A stretch of DNA of 64,000 nt from JALYTZ01 sp036559125 (GTDB lineage Bacteria; Vulcanimicrobiota; Vulcanimicrobiia; Vulcanimicrobiales; Vulcanimicrobiaceae), in contig DATBTT010000051.1 of the NCBI GenBank assembly GCA_036559125.1, forward strand, positions 3,937 to 67,936, given 5' to 3'. Of this stretch, positions 35,591 through 44,721 are shown in pieces. Positions within the stretch are counted from its first letter, which is position 1; each line of letters begins with the position of its first letter. The notes under the pieces were generated by a model. The model was not told where the DNA came from, did no database searches, and saw nothing but the letters and a program-made list of their open reading frames with translations. The position numbers were made by a program, and so were the translations under genes.

Positions 35591-36687
35591 CGTATCTTGC
35601 CGCAGTCGAGCGCGAGCTCGAGCGGATCGAGCGTGCCGATCGCTACCGGCGCATCGAACCGGAGGCGCCGCGCGTGTTCGCGGACTTCTCCAACAACGAT
35701 TATCTGGCTTTGGCCGCCGATTCGCGAATGATCGAGGCGCTCAAGCACGTCAAACGCGTCGGCGCCGGCGGCGCGCGCCTTCTGGGCGGCCGGCATCGCG
35801 AACACTTCTTGCTCGAAAAGGATTTGGCGCAGTGGGTCGGTCGCGAACGCGCGCTGTTATTTTCGTCGGGGTATCTAGCGGCGGCCGGAGCGATCTCGGT
35901 GCTTGCCGGTTTTGCCGGATTTGCCTATTCCGATGCGCTCAATCACGCCTGTCTGATCGACGCGCTGCGCGCGACGAAACTCGAACGCGTGGTGTATCCG
36001 CACCGCGAGTTCCCAAGCGCGGCGCAACGGCGCGGGCCGGCGCTGGTGGTGACGGAGTCGATTTACGGCATGGACGGTGATATCGCGGATTTGCGCGCCA
36101 TACTGGCCGAGTTGCGCGACGACGATATTTTGCTCGTCGACGACGCCCACGCGCTGGGCATCGCCGGCGACGAAGGCGCGGGCCTCGCTCGCGAGCTGCA
36201 AGACGATCGTGTCGTCGTGATGGGAACGCTTGGCAAGGCAATCGGTGCGGCGGGTGGGTTCGTGGCCGGTCCGGCGCGTCTGGTCGAATTGCTCGTTAAC
36301 TCGGCTCGAACGTTTATCTTCGATACGGCATTGCCGCCGCCGATCGCTTTTGCCGCGCGCGTCGGCGTCATGCTCGCGCGAAGCGCCGACGATCGACGGG
36401 ATCGTTTGCACGCGCGCGTCGCGCAACTACGCGACGGGTTGCGCGAACTCAGCTTGCCGGTGATCGAAGACCGTACGCCGATCGTGCCGGTCGTACTCGG
36501 CAGCGAACGCCGAACGATTGAGGTCGCGAGCGCGTGTTTGGAACGTGGGGTGCTCGCGCCCGCGGTGCGACCGCCCACGGTTCCGGCGGGGAGCTCGCGC
36601 CTTCGCATATCGGTTCGCGCCGATCACACGACCGAACACATCGCGCGACTCCTGGAGGTTTTGGCGGCATGCAGCGCTATCTCGTAA
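35587..36687 (+). CDS. bioF: 8-amino-7-oxononanoate synthase
   Basis: A 366-residue alpha-oxoamine synthase, slightly short of the usual 380-390. The PLP lysine is Lys217 in G-T-L-G-K-A-I-G-A-A-G-G; V-D-D-A-H-A-L-G and F-S-N-N-D-Y-L are diagnostic. It joins pimeloyl-ACP or pimeloyl-CoA with alanine. Its 3' end overlaps bioD by 19 bases. Confidence 0.93.
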   Translation: MTYLAAVERELERIERADRYRRIEPEAPRVFADFSNNDYLALAADSRMIEALKHVKRVGAGGARLLGGRHREHFLLEKDLAQWVGRERALLFSSGYLAAAGAISVLAGFAGFAYSDALNHACLIDALRATKLERVVYPHREFPSAAQRRGPALVVTESIYGMDGDIADLRAILAELRDDDILLVDDAHALGIAGDEGAGLARELQDDRVVVMGTLGKAIGAAGGFVAGPARLVELLVNSARTFIFDTALPPPIAFAARVGVMLARSADDRRDRLHARVAQLRDGLRELSLPVIEDRTPIVPVVLGSERRTIEVASACLERGVLAPAVRPPTVPAGSSRLRISVRADHTTEHIARLLEVLAACSAIS

Positions 36688-37313
36688 CCGGCACCGACAC
36701 CGACATCGGCAAGACGCGGATCACGGCTTCTTTGGCTAAAGCGCTACTCGACGCGGGGCAGCCGCCCACGATCGTGAAGCTCGTGCAAACGGGACTCCGG
36801 CCGGGCGAGCCCGGCGATGCGTCGCGCGCGGGCCGTCTCACCGGTTGCCGCTACGTAGAACTCGCGCGTTTTACCAAAGCGGCCGACCCGTGGTCGGCGG
36901 CGCTTGCGGAGGGGATGCCGACGGTTCGAGCCGAGGACCTGCGCAACGCATTGAACGACATGGCTCGCGCCGTCGTGGCCGAGGGCGCCGGTGGCCTGGC
37001 CGTACCGCTAAACCGCACGCAAAACTTTGGAACGGTTGCGTTCTTGGCCCGGCTGCGCGTCGTGCTCGCGATCGGACTGCGACTCGGTTGCATGAATCAC
37101 GCGCTGCTCACGCTTGCGTTGTGCGAACAGCTTGGCCTCGAACTCGCGGGAGCTGTTCTCGTGGATCGGTTCGAAGTCTCCGAGCAATCGTACGTCGACG
37201 ACGTGCGCCGAGCATTGCAGGGAAAAATCGAGATTCTTGGCATTCTGCCGTTTGAGCCCGACGAGTCCGCTTCGGTGGCGGCCGGCGCGCGGCTCTTTGC
37301 TCCCTTGCTGTAG
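36669..37313 (+). CDS. bioD: dethiobiotin synthetase
   Basis: A 214-residue P-loop enzyme. The N-terminus is V-T-G-T-D-T-D-I-G-K-T, the BioD Walker A; K-L-V-Q-T-G and A-E-G-A-G-G match the family. It closes the ureido ring of DAPA with CO2 and ATP. ATG 36669 lies within the end of bioF. Confidence 0.94.
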   Translation: MQRYLVTGTDTDIGKTRITASLAKALLDAGQPPTIVKLVQTGLRPGEPGDASRAGRLTGCRYVELARFTKAADPWSAALAEGMPTVRAEDLRNALNDMARAVVAEGAGGLAVPLNRTQNFGTVAFLARLRVVLAIGLRLGCMNHALLTLALCEQLGLELAGAVLVDRFEVSEQSYVDDVRRALQGKIEILGILPFEPDESASVAAGARLFAPLL

Positions 37314-37322
37314 AGGTCCGAC

Positions 37323-38306
37323 TTGGCTCATCCCGCGATCGATCGCGCTCGCGTGCGCGTTTTGGCTCAGCGTCTCCCGGCGGACCGCGAGCTGCTCTCG
37401 CAACTCGCGACGTTGCCGGGCGACGACGTCGCCGATCTCCTCGCGCTCGCCGACGACGTGCGCGCGGCATACTGCGGCAACGAGTTTGCGGTCGAGGTGC
37501 TCTACAACGCCAAAAAGGGCGGCTGCTCCGAAGACTGCAATTTTTGTTCGCAGAGCGCTCGCTACGCAAGCGACGTTGAGGCGGAGCCGCTCAGCTCGGT
37601 CGAAGGCTTCGTGGAGGCGGCGCGCGATGCGCACGCTCGCGGCGCCGGCGAACTGTGTATCGTCGTTGCCGTGCGCGGCCCGTCCACGAAATTGCTCGAC
37701 CGCATCTGCGAAGCCGTGCGCGCGATCAAACGCGACTTTCCTTTACACGTAGCGGTATCGCTCGGGATATTGCGCGAAGACCAAATGCGCAAGCTCCTCG
37801 AGGCCGGCGTGGACAAAGTCAATCACAATCTTGAGACGTCGCGCCGGCACTTTGCGTCGGTTTGCACGACGCATACGTATCAGGAACGATGGGAGACCTG
37901 CCGGCTCGTCAAACGCTTCGGTTTGGAGTTGTGCAGCGGCGGCATCGTCGGACTCGGCGAGACGATCGACGATCGCATCGACTTTCTCGCATCGCTACAG
38001 GTCCTCGAGCCCGAAGAAGTGCCGATCAACTTTCTCAATCCGCGGCCGGGCACTCCGCTGGCGGATCAGTCGCTGGTCGAGCCGGTCGAAGCGCTGCGCT
38101 TCGTCGCGATGGCGCGTTTGGCGCTTCCGCAGGCGTTGATCCGATTCGCGGGAGGTCGCGAGATAACGCTGCGCGGCCTGCAAGATCTCGGCATGCGCAG
38201 CGGCGCGAGCGGATTGGTTCTCGGCAATTATTTGACGACCGCGGGCCGCCAAGACCGCGATGATTTCGCCATGCTCGAGCGCCTCGGTTTCGAAGTCATG
38301 GCATAG
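37323..38306 (+). CDS. bioB: biotin synthase
   Basis: A 327-residue radical SAM enzyme. The 4Fe-4S motif is Cys68-x3-Cys72-x2-Cys75 (GGCSEDCNFCSQS). L-N-H-N-L-E-T and E-V-P-I-N-F-L follow as in BioB. It inserts sulfur into dethiobiotin. TTG start at 37323 with GAGGT just upstream. No bioC or bioH in the window. Confidence 0.97.
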   Translation: MAHPAIDRARVRVLAQRLPADRELLSQLATLPGDDVADLLALADDVRAAYCGNEFAVEVLYNAKKGGCSEDCNFCSQSARYASDVEAEPLSSVEGFVEAARDAHARGAGELCIVVAVRGPSTKLLDRICEAVRAIKRDFPLHVAVSLGILREDQMRKLLEAGVDKVNHNLETSRRHFASVCTTHTYQERWETCRLVKRFGLELCSGGIVGLGETIDDRIDFLASLQVLEPEEVPINFLNPRPGTPLADQSLVEPVEALRFVAMARLALPQALIRFAGGREITLRGLQDLGMRSGASGLVLGNYLTTAGRQDRDDFAMLERLGFEVMA

Positions 38307-38315
38307 GCTAGCCCC

Positions 38316-39800
38316 GTGCTCGATCAAACCAAGGCTCCCTACTTTCAGGCGCTGCTCGACTATGTCGATGCGGGCGTGATTCCGTTTCATACGCCGGGTC
38401 ACAAACAGGGCGTCGGTATGGATCGCGCCTTCCGCGAGTTCGTCGGCGATAATATCTGCTCGATCGATCTCACGCCGATGCCCGGCATCGACGACCTGCT
38501 GCAACCGACCGAGTCGCTCCTCGAGGCGCAGCAGCTGGCGGCCGAAGCCTACGGCGCCGACCGCAGCTATTTTTTAATCAACGGATCGACGAGCGGCAAC
38601 CAGTGCATGATGATGACCGCCGTCAACCCCGGCGACAAGATCGCAGTACCGCGCAATGCGCACAAGTCCATGCTGGGCGGCTTGGTGATGAGCGGCGCGC
38701 ATCCGATATACATGCAACCCGAAGTCGACGACGCGCTGCACATGGACAACTGCGTGACGCCCGAAACGATCGTGCGCACGCTCGACGAACATCCCGACAT
38801 TAAAGCCGTGTATCTCGTCAGCCCGACGTACTACGGCGTGGCCGCCGATTTGGAGTCGATCGAGCGCATCGCGCACGATGCCGGCAAGCTGTTGCTGGTG
38901 GATGAGGCGTGGGGCCCGCACTTTCAATTTCATCCCGCATTGCCGATATCGGCCACCCAGGCCGGCGCCGACATGTGCATCAATTCGACGCATAAAATGC
39001 TGTCCGCGTTTTCACAGTGCGCGATGCTGCACCAGATTGGACCGCGCGTACGCGTCGACCGGCTCGAGTCGGTGCTCAAGATGTTTCTGTCGACGTCGCC
39101 GAATTTGCCTATGGTGGCATCGCTCGACGTCGCGCGCCGCCAAATGGCGGTCGAAGGCGCGGCATTACTCTCGCAGACCATCGAGCTGGCCGAAGACACG
39201 CGTCGCCGCCTCAACGCAATCGACGGCGTGTATTGTTTCGGCGAAGAGCTGCAAGGGCGTCCCGGCGTCTTTGGCCTAGATCCGACCAAGATTACGATAA
39301 CGGTTAAAGATCTCGGGTACACGGGCTACGAGGCTTCCGAATTGTTGCGCCGCCGTTACAACGTGCAAGTCGAATTAGCCGACCTGTTCAATATCGTCGC
39401 GCTCATTACCATCGGCACGACGACCGACGCCGCAGACCGATTGGTTCTCGGCATGGCGGAGATGGCGCGCGAGGATCGCGCGGTCGACATGTTCTCTCCG
39501 TCGGGCGTATTGGAGCGCCGGCTGAAGACCGGCACCTATAAGCTGCCGAAGATTCCCCCCATGCGCATGCTCCCGCGCGAGGCGTTCTTGGCCGGCACGC
39601 GCTTCGTTAAGTTCAAGGAGAGCAAGGGGCTAATCTGCGCGGAAACGATTTCGCCCTATCCTCCGGGCATTCCGGTGATTTCGCCGGGCGAAGAGATCAC
39701 ACCCGAAATAATCGACTATCTTTCGCTCGAACTCAAAGCCGGCGTACGCATGCAGGGACCGTTCGACAAAGAATTGCGCACCATTCGCGTGGTGGCCTGA
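38316..39800 (+). CDS. arginine/lysine/ornithine decarboxylase (fold type I, SpeA/YaaO-like)
   Basis: A 494-residue PLP enzyme from GTG 38316. HTPGHKQG is at the N-terminus and the PLP lysine is Lys227 in N-S-T-H-K-M-L. The length and domain order match the short biosynthetic decarboxylases of Firmicutes. With speH and speE present, arginine decarboxylase in polyamine synthesis is a reasonable inference; the sequence alone does not settle lysine versus arginine. Nine bases after bioB. Confidence 0.88.
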   Translation: MLDQTKAPYFQALLDYVDAGVIPFHTPGHKQGVGMDRAFREFVGDNICSIDLTPMPGIDDLLQPTESLLEAQQLAAEAYGADRSYFLINGSTSGNQCMMMTAVNPGDKIAVPRNAHKSMLGGLVMSGAHPIYMQPEVDDALHMDNCVTPETIVRTLDEHPDIKAVYLVSPTYYGVAADLESIERIAHDAGKLLLVDEAWGPHFQFHPALPISATQAGADMCINSTHKMLSAFSQCAMLHQIGPRVRVDRLESVLKMFLSTSPNLPMVASLDVARRQMAVEGAALLSQTIELAEDTRRRLNAIDGVYCFGEELQGRPGVFGLDPTKITITVKDLGYTGYEASELLRRRYNVQVELADLFNIVALITIGTTTDAADRLVLGMAEMAREDRAVDMFSPSGVLERRLKTGTYKLPKIPPMRMLPREAFLAGTRFVKFKESKGLICAETISPYPPGIPVISPGEEITPEIIDYLSLELKAGVRMQGPFDKELRTIRVVA

Positions 39801-39810
39801 TGGTGCGCTA

Positions 39811-40443
39811 GTGTACGTCCCGCAAGCGTTTTCGGTCGAAGATCGCGCCGAGGCGATCGAACTGATTCGCGCCAACCCGTTCGGTACGCTGATAAGCGTC
39901 GTCGACGGGGAGTCCTTCGTTTCACATCTGCCGTTTACGGTCGCGCAGATCGAACCACGAATCGTTCTCGCCGCGCATTGCGCGAAGGCAAGTCCGCATT
40001 GGCGGCACTTTCCCGAGAGCGAAGTACGAGCGATTTTTCAAGGCGAACACGGGTACGTGTCGCCGCGTTGGTACGGCGATCCCAAACGCGACGTTCCGAC
40101 ATGGAATTATGCGGTCGTGCATTGTACGGGAACCGTGCGGCTTGCGACCGGCACCGAGACCGACGCGATTCTGCGCGCCCTGGTGGACGAGATGGAAACG
40201 GATGCGGCCGAGCCTTGGACGTACGACGATCTCGATCTCGCCTATCGTGAGAACATGAAGCAGGGCATCGTCGCCTTCTACCTCGACGTGGCGGGCATGG
40301 TCGCGAAATTCAAGCTGAGCCAAAATCGCTCGCAGTCGGACCGCCAAGGCGCCATCGACGGATTGCGCGAGACCGGCCGCGAGAGCGACCGGAGCCTAGC
40401 AGATGCGATGGAACGATGCGACCGTAGCGATCGAAGCAGTTGA
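39811..40443 (+). CDS. PaiB-family FMN-binding protein
   Basis: A 210-residue split-barrel protein from GTG 39811. M-Y-V-P-Q-A-F at the N-terminus, HCAKASPHWR, VSPRWYGDPKRDVPTWNYAVVH and the C-terminal KLSQNRSQSDRQG block are typical of PaiB, linked in Bacillus to polyamine-related and protease gene repression. Its place directly after the decarboxylase fits the polyamine context. Confidence 0.85.
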   Translation: MYVPQAFSVEDRAEAIELIRANPFGTLISVVDGESFVSHLPFTVAQIEPRIVLAAHCAKASPHWRHFPESEVRAIFQGEHGYVSPRWYGDPKRDVPTWNYAVVHCTGTVRLATGTETDAILRALVDEMETDAAEPWTYDDLDLAYRENMKQGIVAFYLDVAGMVAKFKLSQNRSQSDRQGAIDGLRETGRESDRSLADAMERCDRSDRSS

Positions 40444-40528
40444 TGCAGGGTCGCTGCCCGACGACGGGAAAAGGGTTTCGAAACGCTCCGAAGCTCCGCA
40501 AGGATGCAGAGACAAGCGAGGGTCAGTA

Positions 40529-42094
40529 TTGGCGGTTAAAGCCGAGTCCATGTCTCCCGGTTGGGAACTCACCCAACTCCTCGATATCTTTCCGCTTCCG
40601 ATTAGACAGTCGCTCGTTCGTCTTCCTAACCTGGAAGACATCATCGAAGTCGTACTCGATTTGGGACGGCCACCCGAAGCTCGTTTTGAAAACGACTTCG
40701 TCTATCTCTCCGACACGGCGGTAACGCAAGAGGACATCGCGCAGGTCTGCTCGCGCCTCTCGCCGTTCGGTGCCGACAACCGTGCGGGCATCGAGCAGAC
40801 GCTGCATCGCATAAGCGCCATTCGCAATCGCACCGGCAAGATCGTCGGTTTGACGTGTCGCATCGGTCGCGCCGTTTCCGGGACCATCGACATCATTCTC
40901 GACGTTTTGCGCAGCGGGCAGTCGATCTGTTTGCTGGGGCGTCCGGGCGTCGGCAAGACGACGATGCTCCGGGAATGTGCCCGGATGCTCGCCGAGGATC
41001 GCAAGCGCGTCGTTATCGTCGATTCGAGCAACGAAATCGCCGGCGACAGCGACATACCGCATCCGGGAATCGGCACCGCGCGGCGCATGCAAGTCGCCGA
41101 CCCGGCCCTACAGCACTCCGTCATGATCGAAGCGGTCGAGAACCACATGCCGCAGGTTATCGTGATCGACGAAATCGGCACCGAAGCCGAGGCGCAAGCC
41201 GCGCGGACGATCGCCGAACGCGGCGTCGCGCTGATCGGAACCGCGCACGGTCAATCGCTGGAAAACTTGCTGATGAATCCGACGCTCTCGGATTTGGTCG
41301 GCGGCATTAGCGCCGTAACGCTCTCCGACGAGGAAGCGCGCCGGCGCGGCACGCGAAAGACCGTGCTCGAACGAAAAGCGCCGCCGACGTTCGACGTCCT
41401 GGTCGAAATTCAGGAACGCGATCGTTTGGCGATCCACAAAAACGTCGCCGAGGTAGTCGACGCGTTGCTTCGCGGATACCAACCGCAACCCGAAGTGCGC
41501 CAACGCACGGCCAGCGGCGACGTCAAGATCGTGCAGGAAGCCGACCCCGAGTCGATGCCGCAACTGGCGGCTTCGGGCTCCTCGCACCTTCATTTTCACG
41601 ACGATGGGCACGACGGGGAAGAACGCGACCGTCCGCTCATGATTTTCCCCTATGGAGTTTCGCGCAATAAAATCGAGCGCGCGATTCACAACCTACGCGT
41701 CAACGCGGTTATCGCGCGCAACTGGGACGATGCCGACGTCGTGTTGACGCTCAAGACGCTAGAGCGCAAAGAGCAGCCGAAACTCAAACAGATCGCGTCC
41801 GAAAACGTACCGATCTATTCGATTAAGACCAACACGACGACGCAAATTCAAGGGTGTTTGAAAGACGTTTTCAATCTGCCGTCAATCGACAACGAAGAAA
41901 TCGCGTTGCGCGAGGCGGAAGAAGCCGTCTATCAGGTGCTGCTCGACAGTCAAGCCATCGAACTCTCGCCGCAGACTTCGTATGTCCGGCGCATGCAGCA
42001 TCAACTCGCGGAAAAGTACCGTTTGCAATCCCGCAGTACCGGCCTCGAGCCAAACCGCCGCGTAAAGATATTCAAGGCCACCGACTCCGCCTAG
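40529..42094 (+). CDS. Ycf45-like AAA ATPase with C-terminal R3H domain (SpoIIIAA-related)
   Basis: About 521 residues from TTG 40529; upstream in-frame starts lie inside the PaiB gene. Walker A is G-R-P-G-V-G-K-T-T and Walker B V-I-V-I-D-E-I-G-T, with SpoIIIAA-like flanks; the last 60 residues contain the R3H signature (R-R-M-Q-H). Between them is a low-complexity region with histidines. Cyanobacterial and plastid Ycf45 share this order. R3H domains bind single-stranded nucleic acid; the cellular role is unknown. Confidence 0.85.
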   Translation: MAVKAESMSPGWELTQLLDIFPLPIRQSLVRLPNLEDIIEVVLDLGRPPEARFENDFVYLSDTAVTQEDIAQVCSRLSPFGADNRAGIEQTLHRISAIRNRTGKIVGLTCRIGRAVSGTIDIILDVLRSGQSICLLGRPGVGKTTMLRECARMLAEDRKRVVIVDSSNEIAGDSDIPHPGIGTARRMQVADPALQHSVMIEAVENHMPQVIVIDEIGTEAEAQAARTIAERGVALIGTAHGQSLENLLMNPTLSDLVGGISAVTLSDEEARRRGTRKTVLERKAPPTFDVLVEIQERDRLAIHKNVAEVVDALLRGYQPQPEVRQRTASGDVKIVQEADPESMPQLAASGSSHLHFHDDGHDGEERDRPLMIFPYGVSRNKIERAIHNLRVNAVIARNWDDADVVLTLKTLERKEQPKLKQIASENVPIYSIKTNTTTQIQGCLKDVFNLPSIDNEEIALREAEEAVYQVLLDSQAIELSPQTSYVRRMQHQLAEKYRLQSRSTGLEPNRRVKIFKATDSA

Positions 42095-42098
42095 CCGA

Positions 42099-42396
42099 CC
42101 CTTCGACAAGCTCAGGGTGACGAAGTAGCCACGCCAACCCCGCCGAAGGGCCACCGTCACCCTGAGCCCGTCGAAGGGCCACCGTCACCCTGAGCCTGTC
42201 GAAGGGCCACCCCCCCGTCACCCTGAGCCTGTCGAAGGGCGCTCCCTCGTCACCCTGAGCCTGTCGGAGGGCGACCCCCGTCATGCTGAGTCGAATGGCG
42301 ACCTCCCCCGGTCACCCTGAGCCTGTCGAAGGGCGCTCCCCCGTCACGCTGAGCCTGGCGAAGAGTCGCCCCCGTCGCCCTGAGCCTGTCGAAGGG
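42099..42396. repeat. cluster of nine dispersed-element copies in a convergent spacer
   Basis: Fills nearly all of the 309-base gap between the converging ATPase and PilZ-like genes. One inverted copy (42099-42121) is followed by eight direct copies starting at 42156, 42184, 42217, 42249, 42280 (degenerate, 19 bases), 42311, 42343 and 42374. Core CCCTGAGCCTGTCGAAGG, separated by 5-34 bases of C-rich spacer. No gene. Confidence 0.92.
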
Positions 42397-42403
42397 TACA
42401 GGG

Positions 42404-43072
42404 CTAGCCGGGTTTTACGGTGCCGTCGTCGCCGATGAGGAATGGGGTGTCGTATGGGACGACTTCGTCGTTTATCGTGATGCGGCTGTGCACTTTGAAG
42501 CGGTGCATCGGCGGTCCGCCGGCCTGCTTGTGAACTCCGCTGTAGTACAGTTTCATCAACGGAATCTGACCGGGCCGGGGCGCGTCGAGTTTGTGCTGGC
42601 TAACCAAAACGGCGATGATCTTTTCTTGAATGGCCAACGGCAATAGGCGGTATGCGTCGTCGACGCGCTCGGGCTCGTCCTTGCGCTCAATCGGCTCGGG
42701 CGCATCGTTGACGTAACGCACGACGAGATCCCAGTGGTCCGCGGCGATTCCCAAAAACTCGACGGCATAGCGATGCCAGAGCTTTCCTTGCTGTTGTATG
42801 CGATCGTAGCTGGAAACTCGAACGCGAACCGGAATCTTCTGATTGCGAAGACCCATCGTGACGTTGAACTCTTGGGCCGCGATCGCGGCGGGAATGGCGA
42901 AAGCGAAACCGCGATGGGTTACTTCCATTCCCACCCCGGGGACGGCCGCTTTGCCGTCGGCCTCGGGATGATACCAGACGTGAAACGAACCGGCGCGGCG
43001 CTTTTCTTCGCGAGAAGCGCCCCGGTTGGTCAGCCATGAAATGACGCCGCCGAGCATCGAGCCGGAAGTCAT
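42404..43072 (-). CDS. PilZ-like domain protein
   Basis: A 222-residue protein from ATG 43072. A K-R-R-A-G-S-F...G-V-G-M-E-V-T-H-R-G stretch looks like a PilZ barrel start (RxxxR and D/NxSxxG, both diverged), followed by barrel-like strands and helices. If it does not bind cyclic di-GMP, the domain may be structural. Diverges from tmk with only 28 bases between the starts. Confidence 0.5.
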   Translation of the reverse strand: MTSGSMLGGVISWLTNRGASREEKRRAGSFHVWYHPEADGKAAVPGVGMEVTHRGFAFAIPAAIAAQEFNVTMGLRNQKIPVRVRVSSYDRIQQQGKLWHRYAVEFLGIAADHWDLVVRYVNDAPEPIERKDEPERVDDAYRLLPLAIQEKIIAVLVSQHKLDAPRPGQIPLMKLYYSGVHKQAGGPPMHRFKVHSRITINDEVVPYDTPFLIGDDGTVKPG

Positions 43073-43100
43073 ACTGTAGTCATCGTTGAAAAGCGTCGGA

Positions 43101-43709
43101 ATGTTTATTTCCTTTGAGGGAATCGAGGGTAGCGGCAAGACCACCCTCCTTCGAGGCGTCGCCGCCCAGCTACGACTCGACGGCCGGAACGTGCTGGAGA
43201 CCCGCGAGCCGGGTGGCACGCCGGCCGGCGACCGCATCCGTGAGCTTTTCTTGGAGCCTGCGCTGCCGGTAGGCGCGATGACCGAGGTCTTACTCGTCAA
43301 TGCTTCGCGGGCGCAGCTGGTGGCCGACGTGATTCGTCCCGCCCTCGAAGCGGGATCGACGGTGCTGTGCGATCGCTACGTTGACTCCACGCTCGCCTAC
43401 CAGGGCTATGCGCGCGGTGTCGATCTCGAAACGGTCAAGCGCCTTTGCGAGGCAGCGACCGGCGGCCTATACCCGGACTTAACCTTTCTCGTCGATGTCT
43501 CGCTGGCAACCTCCCGCGGCCGCGTCGCATCGAGGCACGGCGGCTCCGATCGCATCGACGAGCAGGGTCTTGCCTTTCACGATCGAGTGCGCGACGGATT
43601 TGCCGCACTCGCTCGTCTCGAAAGCCGCATCGTCGTTTTGGATGGCGAACGCGCCGCGGAGATCGTGTTGGAAGCTGCCATGGCGGCAATCGCGAACTTC
43701 GCCGCATGA
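43101..43709 (+). CDS. tmk: thymidylate kinase
   Basis: A 202-residue kinase from ATG 43101 (a TTG at 43086 is possible). F-E-G-I-E-G-S-G-K-T-T is the P-loop; D-R-Y-V-D-S-T-L-A-Y-Q-G carries the Tmk DRY motif, and the lid region is S-R-H-G-G-S-D-R. It phosphorylates dTMP to dTDP. Coupled to holB by an ATGA overlap, a common tmk-holB pairing. Confidence 0.95.
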   Translation: MFISFEGIEGSGKTTLLRGVAAQLRLDGRNVLETREPGGTPAGDRIRELFLEPALPVGAMTEVLLVNASRAQLVADVIRPALEAGSTVLCDRYVDSTLAYQGYARGVDLETVKRLCEAATGGLYPDLTFLVDVSLATSRGRVASRHGGSDRIDEQGLAFHDRVRDGFAALARLESRIVVLDGERAAEIVLEAAMAAIANFAA

Positions 43710-44710
43710 GCGAGTTGGAGTTCGACGTCGTCGGTCTCGACGGCCCGAAAGCTTTTTTTTCGCGCCTGACTAAAGGCACGATAGCCCACGGGTATCTGTT
43801 TACCGGTGCGCAGGGTATCGGCAAGAAAACGTTCGCGCGCCGGCTCGCCCAATCGTTGCTCTGCGAGGCGCCGAAAACCGGCGTCCTCGGTTACGACGGC
43901 ACGTGCGCGTCCTGCAAGCTAGTCGGCAAGACGGACACCAAACATCCGGACCTGCTTGAGAGCGCCGGCGCGCTCAAGATCGGCGACACGGATTCGCCGC
44001 TCGGATTCCACGAAACCGACGACATGACGGCGCGCGATCTCGTGCGCCAGCTTTCCCTGCAATCCTATGCGGGCGGATTTCGCGTCTTTATCTTAGGCGA
44101 CGTGGACTTTGCGACGCATCATGCCGCCAACGCGCTACTGAAATTTTTCGAAGAACCTCCGCCGAACGTCGTTATGCTGCTCACGACCGCCACGCCGGGA
44201 CGATTGCTGACGACCATTCGGTCGCGGTTGGTCGAAATTCGCTTCCCGAACTTACGATCGGCCGAAGTCGAGGCGATTCTGCTTCGCCAAGGATTCGACG
44301 CCGCGCAAGCGCATTTAGGCGCGTCGCTTTCCCAGGGCAGCGTCGGGCGCGCAGTAGCGGCGCTCGGTGGTGAAGACGAGCAGCTACGCGGAGCGGTTGC
44401 GGAGTGGTTCTTCGCCGTAGTTGCGGGACGTTCGCCCGAGCAAACCTGGGCCACGCGCGAAACGCTCGAGGAAGGATTGGAAACGCTCAAGACGCTGGTG
44501 CGCGATTGGATTGCGGTAGGGGTTGCAAGCGGCGCGCCGGTGCTTGCGGTCGACTACGTCCCACGCCTCAAGGATTTAGCGCCGGTTGGTGCGGGAGAAG
44601 GCAGCGCGATACTCGGGAAAATCACGGATGCGCAGCGTCTCGCGCGAACCAACGTGAATCCGTCCATGGTAGGCGAAGTCGTCCGCATGGCACTCTCCGG
44701 CAAAGGTTAA
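43706..44710 (+). CDS. holB: DNA polymerase III delta' subunit
   Basis: A 334-residue clamp-loader protein. H-G-Y-L-F-T-G-A-Q-G-I-G-K-K-T is the P-loop; C-A-S-C plus an upstream cysteine fits the zinc module of delta'; A-A-N-A-L-L-K-F-F-E-E-P-P and the sensor T-T-I-R-S-R-L follow. Loads the sliding clamp. Follows tmk. Confidence 0.92.
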   Translation: MSELEFDVVGLDGPKAFFSRLTKGTIAHGYLFTGAQGIGKKTFARRLAQSLLCEAPKTGVLGYDGTCASCKLVGKTDTKHPDLLESAGALKIGDTDSPLGFHETDDMTARDLVRQLSLQSYAGGFRVFILGDVDFATHHAANALLKFFEEPPPNVVMLLTTATPGRLLTTIRSRLVEIRFPNLRSAEVEAILLRQGFDAAQAHLGASLSQGSVGRAVAALGGEDEQLRGAVAEWFFAVVAGRSPEQTWATRETLEEGLETLKTLVRDWIAVGVASGAPVLAVDYVPRLKDLAPVGAGEGSAILGKITDAQRLARTNVNPSMVGEVVRMALSGKG

Positions 44711-44721
44711 AGCGGCGCGGG

